DNA of 64,000 nt, taken from the NCBI GenBank assembly GCA_036345935.2, contig JADWOT020001351.1, positions 47,976 to 111,975 of the forward strand. The letters are read 5' to 3'. Source of the stretch: Taenia hydatigena (taxonomy: Eukaryota > Platyhelminthes > Cestoda > Cyclophyllidea > Taeniidae). A model generated the notes under the pieces. It saw nothing but the letters and a program-made list of their open reading frames with translations. It did no database searches and was not told the origin of the DNA. Of this stretch, positions 1-11,699 are shown in pieces. The position numbers and the translations under genes were made by a program. Each line of letters begins with the position of its first letter. Position 1 is the first letter of the stretch.

Positions 1-1400
1 TGTGTTGCACACTTGCCGTGATTTTCACTGCATAAAGTGTTTGTTCGCGAGACGGTCAGCGCAGTCCTGAGCACTGTTGACTTGATGTCACTTCATTCCC
101 ATCTTGTTAATTTTGGTTCTCCATGTGATGCGTTAATGTGAGAAAGGGATGGCGATATAATAAAAGGAATGAAGAGGGTACGGATAAGAATGAGGCGGTA
201 CCGCTGTTTCATAGCGAAGACCACACCCTACCCCTTTTTACCTTAGCAAAGTAAACGTCTCTGTTACCCCGATTCCTCTGTATGTTGCAAGCTTCTTATG
301 ATGCCTCTAAGTCATGCGTTTATTGGATGATTCGGTGCTCAAGTAAGTTGCTGCTGGACGTAAAAGGCGTAAATCGCGATTGACTGCTGCAGTGTACAGC
401 TAGCAACCAACCATCCAACCACGCATACAAAGGATCTATTAGTCCAAATTTTACGGAAAGTATGCCCTCATTACAAATGCCGAATCCAGATCAAAACAAA
501 TGACTAGCATATATTTTGAGTTTCATCTGTTGATTAAGTGCTAGTCTACTAGCTGAGGGCCTCACGCGCTGAAGTGTCCTAAGGGTCCAGGACGAGAAGA
601 ATTTGTCCTTGATGCTTCATGGAAATAAATCAGATCCAGTTGCTCATCAAATAAATACGAAGGTAAACTGAATGCAAAATAAGTTGACGAATTAGTTCCA
701 GTTAGGGAATGGCAGCAAGGCTTGGATGAAATGGAATGGTAAGCAATAGAGTAATAGAATCCTCATCACATGCATCATACCTTAGGGCACTCACTAATTA
801 CTAAGCTCAGAAGCTAGGTTTTTACATGTACGACGCTCTTTTACACTTCTAAAGCAAAAAAATCAAATCTAACAGGTAAATTAGTGTGATAGTAGAGAAA
901 TAGTGATTAATGAGATGGAGAGATTGAACGCCTACCATGTGCTTTTGCATCCTGTTAAGGAGAGCTGCCTTTGAAAAGGCCGATTTCAGTGCTCGGAACC
1001 TAAAACGCAGACAACACTGGGCGCAAAGGGAATGCAGGAGGCTATAATGATGGCCAAAATAGGTCCATGCACCCCATGATTTGGCGACAAATTGGTTGAA
1101 GTCTCTTATAGCGCTTGATCAAGCAGCATCTTCACTGTGTGACCTCGAGAAAATCATTAAGTGCGGCAACATCGCAGAAAAGCCCGCTTATTTCTTTCAT
1201 AATTCGTCGACTGTAAATGCATGGTACCAACAGTTCTGATGTCCCATCATAACTGCCTAGCACAGACTGCCTTCGTTTTCCCTGCATTTGCAACGCTGTA
1301 GATTATAGCCTATAACAAGAAAACGCAGACCTGCTCCCATGACAGCTCTAGCAATTGCAGCCTAAAGTACTATCAGAACGTAAGTAGGTGGACAAGAATT
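1..1400. other. non-coding or unassigned stretch
   Basis: No open segment with convincing splice sites on both sides was found here. A short plus-strand segment ending at a GTAAGC near 738 is readable in one frame, but its acceptor has no pyrimidine tract. I see no repeat shared with the rest of the window. Confidence 0.4.
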
Positions 1401-1406
1401 ACTTAC

Positions 1407-2800
1407 CAGTGATGTTGATGGTAAGGGTGTAAGGGCTGTTGAGGAGGCTAATGGTGATGGTGAGAATGTGGGCCACAAGATCAAATCAACGTCCTACAAA
1501 TTAGACGATGGTTTTTGGCGCCTGGAGCTTTGGTGTGGGATTTCACGAGCAACGACACGAAGATGGTGTGTACCAGCGCACTGTCTGCTGGCACGAACTT
1601 GCTGCTGGCAATGCCGTACTGCATTCACACTTTTACACCATCCATGGCAATAATGCATCCTCTCAGTGTTGCGCGTATGCAGTGCATGGTCAGTGCACAT
1701 TAACAGATTGCATTCTATCGAGCAACGCAAACTGACAAGTTAGGCCTCGTCTTCAAAATTAAAGTGGATGTCAGGCGCTATCAGACAAAAGGGACTGATA
1801 TTTTGATGCCATTACTCAGTAATGTGAATGAATTCTGAGGCAGCGGTATTCAGTTACGCAGCGACGGGTCGATGGACTGCACAGCGAAACGAGTTGGCCT
1901 GACCAGTTCTCCAGGATCTTACCTTATTTTTAACTAATCAAATAATGGTGGTCATTGGCCGGTCGTCATTGCAATTTGTGGCCATTTGGTGTTTGGCAAT
2001 AATCAGGCGCTGCTATATAATACGTCAGATGTTGCGCCATCAAGGTGAGAGTATGGTGTGAATCGCATCGGTAGGCGACGAAACTAGTTCCGTCAAAAAA
2101 ATTATTGCATCGTTGTATATTTCATGCGTATGCGGCTTAGCTAGTACGCGCGCTTTGCTACCATAAAGCCGGGGCACCAAAATTGATGTGCTTCCATGTT
2201 CAATGCTGCAGTGTTAATTTTATGGAGACTGATTTCTTGACAAAATGCAAGAAATACTGCCGGGCTGATTTATTGGTTCTAGTATTCCTCCAAATTTGCT
2301 AAGAATGCAGTTTAATGATGAGCACATATTGAATTCGCGGTTGTCAGAGCAGAAACCACAAGCGAGGCAGAATACTGTTCGCCCGGTTAGTCAATTTCAT
2401 GGGAGTCAAATTTTGGTACAGTCTTCTGAACAGAATAGTCAAAACAAGAGAATAAAGAGTATGCGCGTGCATGGTAATACGTCCTTTAACTGTCTCGCCG
2501 TGAGCGCCGAACACATTTTGCTGCAACGATGCGGTGCCTGTTTTGTGCTGACATTTGCTATGTGCTGTTAATTGTTTTCCGCTACATTTGACGAGCACAA
2601 GCTTGTTCAACTCTGCAAGATGAGTTAAGGTGGAAGCTCATTCAAGTGCCCACTGATAGCGACTTATCTAAAAAATGCAAACTAAAGCAAATGGTTGCTT
2701 GAAGCCAGCTTTCAACTAAATAAAACTTCTAAGAAACGTAATGGCGTCTTACCAATTCTGCATTTCTCACCGCCTCCAGAATTGATGTTGTACATGCAAT
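1407..2800 (-). CDS. fragment of a cysteine-rich, probably secreted or membrane protein gene (four candidate exons)
   Basis: Four minus-strand segments have good splice contexts: 2753-2800, 2481-2612, 1574-1731 and 1407-1447. The first two join in phase and read with cysteines (CMYNINSGGGEKCRI, then a segment containing KLVLVKCSGKQL). The last two also join in phase: a 52-codon exon with eight cysteines (start LRCSIECNLLMC, later YCHGWC) is followed by a Ser/Thr/Pro-rich stretch (SSTALTPLPSTSL) ending at a GTAAGT donor. A cysteine-rich block followed by an S/T/P linker is typical of extracellular domains; a ZP-type C-terminal half is one possibility, not shown. One exon is missing between 1731 and 2481, because the phases there do not meet. 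The 2481-2612 exon closely abuts a candidate plus-strand exon at 2311-2473, so one of the two models may be wrong. Confidence 0.35.
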
Positions 2801-5018
2801 CTGTTCCATGAAGGAAGCGATGACAAGGAGATTGTTCGGTATTTCAAAAGTGCTCAAAAAGACCCTTTGCTCATTTGCAATGGTCAAATTAATTCACTAT
2901 TAATCAAAGGAACTGCCGAGGGTTGTGCGCAGCAGTGCCGGTGAAATGGGTCTTAGATAGGACTTTTTAGCTTTCCAGTCTTGAAACCCATGTTCGATGT
3001 AAGAAACAGTTTGTGCAATTAACTGCGATGGAAGGTTGCGTATTAAAAAACTGATACTTAATCTTTAATCAGTATTTTCTCATAATTTTGAAGGCAGGTG
3101 CACTTTGTCTTTGGTTTGCTTCTCTACACACCCGTCAGACACAAATTCCAAACATCATGAGAACCTCACTTTCAGCAATTTCCAAACGACACAAGAGGAC
3201 AGCGAATGAATGTGAACGCCACTTGCAGAACGACAAACTCGCTTTGCCCTGGCTATACAAAATTTCATCTGTTGACCGTAATTATATGCATAACTTGCGC
3301 AGAAGAATTCGATCCTTTTGAAGCAAACCTCGGAAGCATCACGATGATTGTGTTCAATTATTTCTTTTAATAGCCAAAGATTAGCGAACTGACGATGATG
3401 TAGTAAGAGCAGTAACAAGCTATTTCTAAGAAAGGTGACTCTAACAAGACCAAACTGGAAGTAAAATTGCTCCAAAAAATCTTCGAGCTGAAGGGAATAA
3501 AATAAATCGCGGAGTAAAGCGGTTAAAATTAAGAGTACGCAAGTGATTTGTCAGCCATCAACTGCTCTTTTTCTGCGTTATGCGCATAAATACAATCACA
3601 AGTCCTTGAAATCTTACGTGCTTGCTAGTCTTTTCATCTTCCTGTCATTTTTGCAGTCCATGCGGAACTACGAGTGCCTGATCCTGCGCATTTGCACTGT
3701 TGATACTATTGTGCCTCACGCTCTAAACAGCAGTAGACTGTTGAGTCATTGCAAGTATCCACTGCAGAATTGTACCCGCTCCCTATTCGGCAGTGTATAG
3801 CAGATGCACATGACTTTGAGGCAGCAATCAATGAAGGGAGGCTGAGCCATCGGGGTAGATAAGTGCTTTTGCGTTCCCTCGACCAGTTTAGCCAGCCTGA
3901 GGCCCTCATTGTAAATCTGGGCTCCTCTGTTAAAGCCACCGTTTTGTTTAATAGATCGTCGAATTGGAAGGCAGTCTGGTCACCAGGCCGAATAACTGTG
4001 CAAATCTGTAAGTTAGCAACAACAGTTAGTAAAATACCCTTGCATAAAGTCACCATTATTGCGAACTTATTCACAACCTTACTGGTCAACCTTACCAGTA
4101 AAGACACATTAGCATTAATTATACCGTAGAAGCGTAGCGCATTGATTTTATCTTGCTTTCTACTCATTGTACTCACACAATTATACAAAAATCTTATTAT
4201 CCGCTTTTGCCTCACATACGACACAGAGCCATGATCTCGTGGTCATCTGGAAAAAATGCCGAAATGGAGGATTTGAAACATAATTTCATGATATCCTTCT
4301 GTAGGTCTAACGGCTTTTTGCAATTGGTATGCTCATTACATTGAAGTCCGTAATGTGAAAACTGCCTTGATAATTCATGGTTTAGAACGCACCTGATCCT
4401 GTCATAGGTCCTACAGCATTAAGAAATCCGTCTTTGGTTATCGTAACCGAAATTTAATTGGGATTAATAATTTTTCTCTAACAACAGATACGGTTCCTCC
4501 AACAGCCTCTGCTTGAGATGGTAGTAAGTGGCTAATTTAAAGCCCAGATTTCCCAAAGGAAATAAATGGATAGGATGCATTCCACTTGCTGTTTAGCATA
4601 GTTTCATAGCTTTAAAATTCATATTTATAAATAAAAGGCGTAACATAAAAGCAGCCACTTGACCGCCTTCTAATTGTTCTTATAATCTTAGCACTTTAAC
4701 CATATATTGGTTTCTAAAAGTCACAGCATGACCAGTATTGCCAAAGGGAATGGATGGTATCGACATTTCTGCTGCCTTATTCCCCATACCACCTACAACC
4801 TTGACATTTCGAGTTCCTCTAAGTAAAACATTCTCCCCAGGAACTGTTGCGTCTTTAACTTTGTCTGCCATTGTAAAATGATCCCTCTCATGCAAAACTT
4901 CAACCCGTGCATACATCTCACTTATACAAAACCAACTTTCTTTAGCAGTCTAATTGGCATGTACATAGATAAATTGGCGGTTCTTCTGTGCTGTCAATTA
5001 CCAAACATGAGCTCATTT
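2311..5018 (+). CDS. candidate six-exon gene fragment, function unknown
   Basis: Plus-strand segments 2311-2473, 3176-3270, 3657-3754, 3892-4007, 4305-4326 and 4949-5018 join in phase throughout. Acceptors at 3657, 3892 and 4949 have long pyrimidine tracts ending TTTTTGCAG, CAGTTTAG and TTTAGCAG. Donors at 4008 and 5019 are GTAAGT. Weak points are the GTTGAC donor at 3271, the GTATCC donor at 3755 and the 22-nt microexon at 4305. The first exon is polar and Gln/Ser-rich (LSEQKPQARQNTVRPVSQ), the second basic (ISKRHKRTANECERHL). The fourth reads like a beta-sandwich segment (GSSVKATVLFNRSSNWK), and the last is hydrophobic with adjacent cysteines (LAVLLCCQLP). The beta-strand pattern recalls MSP/ASH-type folds, but I do not recognise the protein. 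Both ends are probably incomplete. Confidence 0.35.
4680..4870 (-). CDS. unassigned open frame, possible exon
   Basis: A minus-strand frame of about 62 codons from the AG near 4870 to a TAA at 4680 has natural-looking composition (ATVPGENVLLRGTRNVKVVG; later IPSIPFGNTGHAVTFRN). A segment resembling the P-type ATPase phrase LLRGT is visible, but none of the hallmark motifs (DKTGT, TGES) occurs nearby, so I do not assign that family. It lies in an intron of the opposing plus-strand model and upstream of a poor donor. It may be an old exon or part of the decayed coding material that fills 5.1-7.4 kb. Confidence 0.2.
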
Positions 5019-5059
5019 GTAAGTAAAAGTTATGCTGGACAAAAGGAGCTCTTAGTACT

Positions 5060-5900
5060 TATCTGTTCTGGCTTGTAAGACGATATCCAAGGTCTTCATT
5101 TGCTGTAATAGCTATTATTACAGCTATTGCATCAACTTCCATATCGGTGACTCCCAGTAAAAGTTTGAAGTCGTCCATGGTTATCATTGGAGTTAGGACT
5201 CATTCCATCAATGCTATCGTCTATGCAAATTATTAAACAGGAAAGCCGTTTGATCTCCCCTTCGATTAATTGTAGTAACCTATATGCAAATACGATTTTC
5301 CAGTATGTGTGATGCCATAAAAGAATGCGGTGTTTGCCTTTTTACTTGTTCGTATTATCGATAACATTCAGCAGAAAGACTTTGTTGATATATTGTTTGG
5401 CAGAAGCATAGGTTCCTACCGATCAGTTCCTTTTCAAGATTCTCCGCATCTATTATGAGGCAAGCGTTAAATACTTTCTGAATAAAGTGTGTATATTTCC
5501 TTTTGAATGAATTCTTTGCAATGGAGATTAATTGTATTTCTTAGCCAATTGATACCAATGAAGAGCAGTCATTGCATTCATTTCTACCGCTTCTTCGACG
5601 GAGAAGATATCATTTAGCTCTTCGGCACTGGTGATATATCCCTGCCATATCTCTTCGGGAGGTCACCATGCTTAGAACGCCGATCATTGACATTCAATTC
5701 TGCTTTGCAGTTGTTTCGGCCGCGGCGAAATTTTGAATAGTTGCAGGCCTTGGAAAGTTTTATGGGAGGCATCAAATGCGCTAAGGCATAGATATCCTGC
5801 GATTTTGTTCCTACGCGTGCCAATTCGTCGCGTCATCTCATGTGCTGTAAAACTCGTAACGGATTTTGGACATAATGTTTCCCTATTCGTAATTGGTGCC
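5060..5900 (-). pseudogene. decayed unknown coding module, copy 2
   Basis: Read on the minus strand, 5900-5520 matches 7010-6570 at the protein level but is broken. One frame reads YVQNPLRVLQHMR, then an in-frame TGA where the other copy has a cysteine codon, then RDELARVGTKSQDIYALAHL. After a frame change the C-terminal block reads EEIWQGYITSAEEL and FSVEEAVEMNAMTALHWYQL, ending in TAA. The stops and frame change mark it as a relic. Beyond it (5230-5060) another natural-looking minus-strand frame follows (MDDFKLLLGVTDMEVDAIAV, ending in TAA), possibly a further module of the same unit. The family is not recognised; a DNA-transposon or retroelement protein or a duplicated host exon are both possible. 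Confidence 0.4.
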
Positions 5901-6179
5901 ATTTAGCTCTATTCATTCCGAAATCGGAACATATGCAATCCATTTTTTTTAATAGAATTTGTGTAGGACGATCCGAATAGAACAAAGATGTGGTCTTCAT
6001 GTATAGTGCATATACAAGAAGATTTCGCAGGTAATTTTATCTTGTATAGTAGTCTTTTCTTCCAAAGTAAGTTATCGTGATTCTATTAGTGGGGACTTCT
6101 GAATTTGTTAAATTATATTCCGCAGCCATCCCAGGATGTAAGTAATCGTGCATTCCCGGGACCAACCAATCCAGCTTTA

Positions 6180-6310
6180 GAGTTCGTCTACCGCCTGCCG
6201 TTCTTGGATTGAGAGTTCTCGGTTGAAGCGAACCGCAAACAGTGGGATAGAGCTGGGTCTATCTGCATAAGTATTTTTTGCGCTTCTTCCATAGAGGAGA
6301 TCTTCTTGAG
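6180..6310 (-). pseudogene. decayed module paired with the copy at 7205-7400
   Basis: The minus strand reads GSQEDLLYGRSAKNTYADRP, then SSIPLFAVRFNRELSIQERQ and a short acidic tail before TAA. The segment at 7330-7203 reads GSQPIELFDVNLDRELSIED and a similar acidic tail before TGA. Both therefore contain the block F-V-x-x-(N/D)-R-E-L-S-I and stop at the same place. Together with the 5.5-5.9 and 6.6-7.0 kb modules this gives the order A-B-A'-B' on the minus strand with a spacing near 1.05 kb, that is, a tandem duplication of one unit. Confidence 0.4.
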
Positions 6311-6569
6311 AGCCCAACATGAATGAGATGGTGAACTCTGCTTGTTGATATTTAAGCTATGCTGCGACGCACCAATCGTCCGATTTTAACCGATAAAATG
6401 CAATTATAATCCAATAGTCTGATGACAAAATTCCTGACTGCTTAAAAGCAGTGGTCTTTCAGCCAGTGGCAAACCTGTCGGTATTCTTGTGAGGCAATCT
6501 GTGAATATTCTCTAAGTATTAAGTTGGTTTTTCTGTACAAAGCAGTTCTCTGTTATATAACTATATATA

Positions 6570-7013
6570 TTTTACAGCCATCTTGTACCAATGCATTTCC
6601 ATGATAGCATTTATTTTAACAGCTTCTTCAACTGAGAACTTATCGTATAACCCTTCGGTACGAGTAATGCTGCGAGTCTAAGTTCCTTTTCGCAGGTTAT
6701 CATAATTCAAACGCCTGTTTGCTTTCAGCCATATTTTTCTCATGCTGTGAATTCTTTGAAATGCCGAAATTCCACAACAATCGGCACTCCTTGATGATGG
6801 CAGCGTTTCCGCAATATAATAGAGTTCTTGCGGTTCTGTTCCCACAAGCACCAGATGTCCCCTACATTTCATGCATTGCAAAATGCGAATTGGATTGGCA
6901 ACATGCTGCTTCTTGGTCGGGTTTTGATACCAACCTTTAAGATCAATGCTGAAGTCTCCGAAAATTCTGCCAACCTCTCTGCTGGAATTTGTATGTGTGA
7001 AGAAAAACAGCAT
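6570..7013 (-). pseudogene. unknown coding module, copy 1 (better preserved)
   Basis: The minus-strand frame runs about 110 codons to 6678 (HVANPIRILQCMKCRGHLVL, then VGTEPQELYYIAETL and RRLNYDNLRKG). After a frame change it ends with RSITRTEGLYDKFSVEEAVK, INAIMEMHWYKMAVKYI and a stop near 6560. Blocks shared with the 5.5-5.9 kb copy are NP(I/L)R(I/V)LQ, L-x-x-V-G-T-x-x-Q, FSVEEAV-x-x-N-A and H-W-Y-x-x-A-x-K-Y. The short block M-K-C/M-R is the only hint of a metal site. The product is not recognised. Conservation at the amino-acid level between two decayed copies implies the ancestor was a translated gene or mobile element. Confidence 0.4.
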
Positions 7014-7202
7014 ATGTGCATGATTACATGCAATACATCATTGCAGGGCGCTTTACACGGCATTTTTGTCTATTTGTATGCTACTGCGGCCTAGCGTTCT
7101 CTTGATACAACGGCGGACTCCTCAACTTTTCCATTGGAAACATTCGCATTTGATATGGGAGGTCTCTCAACCAGCCTAGATGATACACTGCTTTCCGTTG
7201 CG

Positions 7203-7404
7203 AACACTACGTCTTCCAGTCACAAGGTCTCCTCCACATCTTCCTGATCCTCGATTGAGAGTTCTCTGTCAAGGTTGACGTCAAACAGCTCGATAGGTTG
7301 AGATCCATCTGCATCAACATCGCCTTACCTTCTCCATCACTATCAGCGAACAAATTGCGATGAGAGGACGTCATATATGGTTTCGAAAGCTTTGTTTCAA
7401 GCAT
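7203..7404 (-). pseudogene. decayed acidic coding module with frameshift
   Basis: An open minus-strand frame begins SSHRNLFADSDGEG but the conserved continuation (GSQPIELFDVNLDRELSIED) lies in another frame, so the copy is frameshifted relative to 6180-6310. A GTAAGG follows the GEG codons and could be an old donor. See the partner module for the alignment. Confidence 0.35.
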
Positions 7405-7449
7405 TTATACTTTGAACTGAGGTACTTTATTGGCTATTCTTAAACCGAC

Positions 7450-10400
7450 AACAAGCAAGAGTAATCAATTCATCTTACGACTATGGCTTCCTTTGTTTTA
7501 GCAACTTTCCATGCTAGTGACCTGCATCTGTACAGATTGACAAACATATTGCACTCATTGATTTGTTTGCTGTCTGGATAAGGAATAACTTGTTTGCTTT
7601 TCAGGCAAAAATGTCTCAGTTAAACATTATTTTTTACTGGCCAGAATGTCTACATAAAAAGGAGACGCTAGTAGCAAAAGCGGCATTCTAGATCATTTTA
7701 GACATTAAAAGATGTAACACCCGCGCTAATTACCAAGCTTGAGGGAAAGAATGGCTCATATTTTGTCTTCTATAATAATTGCTTTGCACCTTTGGTACCA
7801 TTTAATTTCTCTATCTTGTTATATTTGGTCTTATTTTTGACGAGAAAAAGCAGAATCCAAGTAAATTATGTTAGCGCAGCATAGATAAAAGACTTCAATT
7901 AGCTTTCAACTAGGTATATAGCACAGTTTAGTCGTTAGCGGCTACTCTACTTTCTGCTGATTATGAAGCACAGTCTTCATTCTCCCCTATGTGATTAAAT
8001 CGTAAATTGAACTGGTATAACACACAAAACTCATGTTCTAGTTAACGCATCCTGCCAATTTCGTCTCCATTCCAGCTGCAATATTTCGCTTATTTGCGTG
8101 GACTGTACACAGATTATCGTCCCTTATTTTTTCGTCATTGTAGCTGATGCAGACGTGCTCACGAATGAAAAGTGGCATTAAGTTGCCTCCTGCCGGAAAC
8201 TCAGTAGGTAGCAACAGCGGCTTGACTAGCATATTCTTCATATAAATACACGATGGCGAACTACCCTTCTTCTAAGACGAGTGTATATTCACGTTTCATA
8301 GTGAAATCGCAATTGAAACAGGAGGAAAGGTGCTTATTGTTGCAAGTTTCCATAATGTTTGGTTTATATATCCTCTAAAAGAGCAAAAGATGGACAGTGA
8401 TAATGCGAAGAGTAAAAGGCCGACTGGAAAACCAATAACGAGGTTATAATAAATCGACGTGCTTGCCTTCATTCTCAAGGGTACAATAGGAGGAGAGGCT
8501 GAATAGGTGGGGTCTAGAATGGGCTGCAGTGGGAAAAAACAGGAGACATGAGCACTTGCAAGGAAGAGGGCGAAAGCAAAAGAATAAGATGCGACCATTT
8601 TTAGTAAAGTTCAGTACAGTTTAATCTAAGTTCAGACTCACAATTGACACAATTTATGGCTAATGAATGCCGTAAGGGTGCAAGTATGTAAAAGGCAATA
8701 GACATGAACAATCAAAAACGGATGGAACTCACCAAAGTGGCATCGATTAAGATCGACCCGGGAGGAGAAGGAGATAGGCGAAACGTAAATTTCGCTTTGA
8801 AGGATGTCAAGTTGAGAAAAAAAGTAAAGGATGGAGGAGAACCCAGTTCTGGTCTCACTAAAAGCAATAAATGGAGTTAGATACATGAATGTGCATATGC
8901 AAATCTGTAGTGGTTAGGCGGACAGACAAACAAGGTGTGGTGGGGCGCGATCGCGTATTGCGCAAGGCTCATTGTGATGGAAAACCGTAAGGAGCAGTGA
9001 GCGAAGAATGGGACGCTTACAGTAGTGGCGCTGGAGTGGAACTTGAGAGATAATCAGACAACAAGAGGGTTGCATCGCGTTCCTTAGTCCAGAGGTGCTC
9101 TTGGTGTTTAGGCGTTTACGATGGATACTTATACCTGAAAGACAAAATTAGGAGCATCATTGATATCTAAGTCTTCCTCGTAGATTCTGAGTGGCAAATG
9201 AAGCATTATTAGAATGATGGAATGCAAGAGATCAATGAGGTTTAAATAGTAGGATAGATAGTCGAGTTGGTCTGCCCAAATACGCCTTATCCAACCTAGC
9301 CTCGTCCAGCTCAGCTTACTGCAGTAAGACTACAGTGGTACGTACTGTACGTTTGCTACTTATTTCGCATCTGTAGCATGATTTATGAAGAGGCATAAAA
9401 ACGACCAAAACACGAGTATGGTAAGGGGATCTGCAACTCACCCCTAAATGTAACTACGCAATTTGCAAACGTAGGTTGCCGATGAGTGTTCCTGATTCTG
9501 TGCTTTTGAAAACCCTTGCTTCTAACCAGAGAGGAAAGTAGAGGTGGCTTGATCTCGCCGGCGCAAGCAAAGAAAAATAGTTGTTCTACTACAGAGAATA
9601 AAGGAGTGGGATTATGTAGATGTAAAGGAAAACGAGTGCAGGCAAATAAATTCATTAACTCTTCCATCGAACCACTTATTTATACATCCGCTTATCGGCA
9701 TTCGCGCAACTGCTGTAAACGTAGCCACTAGTTTTCAATATATACATAAGCATTAATCTGAAGCACACAAAACTCCCTTAACGAGCCCAATCAAGAATGC
9801 TACCGTCTAAATCAACGTTTGGCTGTGGCGTGAAAATAAGAAAAAAGAAAATAAACAAGTGGGTCAGTAAGAAAATATGGAGGGGAACGTCATGACTGAC
9901 CCTCACTTTTTGCAATTGCTGCCTTTAACCTAAACGTTGGCCCATTGGTTTTCTTTAGACAAGGAGGGGAGGATAGGTGAAGAAATAAAAGGCCACCTAG
10001 TACTAGGGCGAAGCGTAGCGGAGGAGAGGCGTAAAAGGCGAATTGGATAGTGGGAATGAAAACGGTCCAGAGAATCGTGATCAGCAGCATGTCTAGCGCT
10101 AGTGTGCCAAAATTCTTTATCGTTGCATGCGTGGAATCGATCAGTGGCACGTGGTGCATGCAGTGTGTCGCATGGTCTATTGTAGTGTCGTGTCTGTTGG
10201 CCTAGGGAACAGTGGTACTGTTTTAACTTTATCTGGGATGCAGCATCAGAATTTATTTTTCCTTCGTACCCTTCCATCTTGGCTAAATACACTTGGCAGA
10301 CGAGATCTGGAGGCAGCATGTCCTTCTTTATATTTTTCCAACTTCGTGTAGCACACAGTCAAGGCAACTTGGGTCGTCAATCGTTAACACGGTGTATATA

Positions 10401-10740
10401 TCCCAAGTTAGCTCTTAACAAAGTTAGCAACGCAAAGCAGTGCCATTATTGGCAAAATAAGGGCCTAATTTCGATAAAGAGCTTTGAGATTTACTTCTAA
10501 ATATGACAAAATTAACTATTTCTGGTTTAACGCTTTTGCAAATGTCTGCCCTTCACTTTCCTGAACACAGTTTTTTCTTTTATTAGCTATCGTCTCTGCT
10601 CTCGCAACTTGTGTAAGGATGGTTTAAGAAAATTGGTCAAAAACTTGCTGTAGACAAACGGATATTTACTACCGAATGTGCGAACCCATGGGAGACGTTG
10701 AGACAAAAGCTTAAGTGGAAGTCAGGTTAGGGATGCTTGA
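7450..10740. other. no confirmed gene
   Basis: Two minus-strand frames are worth noting but lack two good splice sites. One at 8038-8241 reads PLLLPTEFPAGGNLMPLFIR and has a GTGAGC donor near 8163. The other, at 8296-8598, has a hydrophobic start and an internal membrane-like segment (YNLVIGFPVGLLLFALSLSI). The purine-rich plus strand at 8.3-9.1 and 9.8-10.1 kb inflates open frames on the minus strand. Otherwise I see only AT-rich spacer. Confidence 0.3.
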
Positions 10741-10745
10741 CTCAC

Positions 10746-10800
10746 CTTAGTATTTTTTTGGAAATCCCACCCGTTCTCCATACATTGGACTATTAACATC
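10746..10800 (-). CDS. candidate 18-codon exon
   Basis: The 55-nt segment has a long pyrimidine tract before its acceptor (CCCTCCTCTGTTCGAAG) and an exact AAG|GTGAGT donor. It reads MLIVQCMENGWDFQKNTK in the open frame. Its neighbours in the gene were not found; exon candidates at 11.3 and 11.5 kb lie upstream on the same strand. Function unknown. Confidence 0.35.
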
Positions 10801-11293
10801 CTTCGAACAGAGGAGGGAAAGTTATTTAAGAACAAAACGGAGGCAAACCGCTTATTTGAAGTAGAGTGGACAGGGGCGTTAAGAGTGAAGTGAACAGCGT
10901 TACAAAGTACGCACAGCGAAGTAGCCATACTTCGAGCCCATCGACTGGAATTTAAGTAGTCTATGAACCAATAAATGAGCATATGATTAAGTTGGAAGCC
11001 ATTGGTTGTGTAAATTTTCCCAATTGCTTTGCATCATCTTTACTTCTGGCATAAAGTAGACTGAAATCTTGCAGAAGGGTGGAAGAGCTGCTTGACGTTG
11101 ACGATGAATTGATTCCAGCATCAATTTGTTAAAACTTGTGACAGCCAGTGCTAGTGGTGCTGAAATACTTGCAATTTAGTGCTACCCCATACGCGCATCA
11201 TGCAAAAGTGTTTTGTCACTGCGTTAGTCGCAGAAGTGAGCTACTAGTCTCACAAAAGTTGTATTAATTAATTAAGCAATTAAATCCTCAAAT

Positions 11294-11658
11294 TTATAAC
11301 ATCTTTAGCAAACTCAAAGAGGTCTTTTGAACGCAATTTCTGCGCATTAGTGATTTCCGTCGGGACAATTTGTCTAATTTTGTGGTGGCTTCTTCTTTAT
11401 CATGCGCCCTGATGACTTATGCTTTCGCATGAGACATTTCTCAGCTTTAATGTCTCCACAGTTCAGTAGGTCACTGTCGCCTAAGAATCATAATTTCTTA
11501 TCAACAACTCAGTGCCTTTTTACGGTTCTTTAAAATACGCATTCTCTCTTCATATATTTTCCTCACATCTGCCGATCTTGGCCAAAAGCAAAATTTCTGG
11601 ACAGGTAGAGTTTCTTTGACATTTTTGCAACGCGGATACATTTCTTTCCGACTTACTG
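11294..11658 (-). CDS. two candidate exons of a basic/coiled-coil-like protein
   Basis: Segment 11524-11658 (44 codons) reads KFCFWPRSADVRKIYEERMR between TATCAG and a GTAAAA donor. Segment 11294-11408 is highly charged (DKEEATTKLDKLSRRKSLMR) and ends in TAA after SLSLLKML. The two phases do not connect directly (one base left over against two needed), so either an exon is missing or one segment is false. Function unknown. Confidence 0.3.
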
Positions 11659-11699
11659 CTGATAGTGACCGATAAGTCACATGCGACATTTAGGCCACT

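Noticed and set aside
3706..4224. 172-codon minus-strand frame
   Set aside because: It is the shadow of two plus-strand exon candidates (3657-3754, 3892-4007) that have much better splice sites.
4680..4870. P-type ATPase fragment suggested by LLRGT
   Set aside because: No phosphorylation or transduction motif is present and the similarity is only a few residues.
6417..6435. Hammerhead-like CTGATGA box
   Set aside because: No GAAA partner or flanking stems were found. I looked because schistosome SINEs can carry hammerheads.
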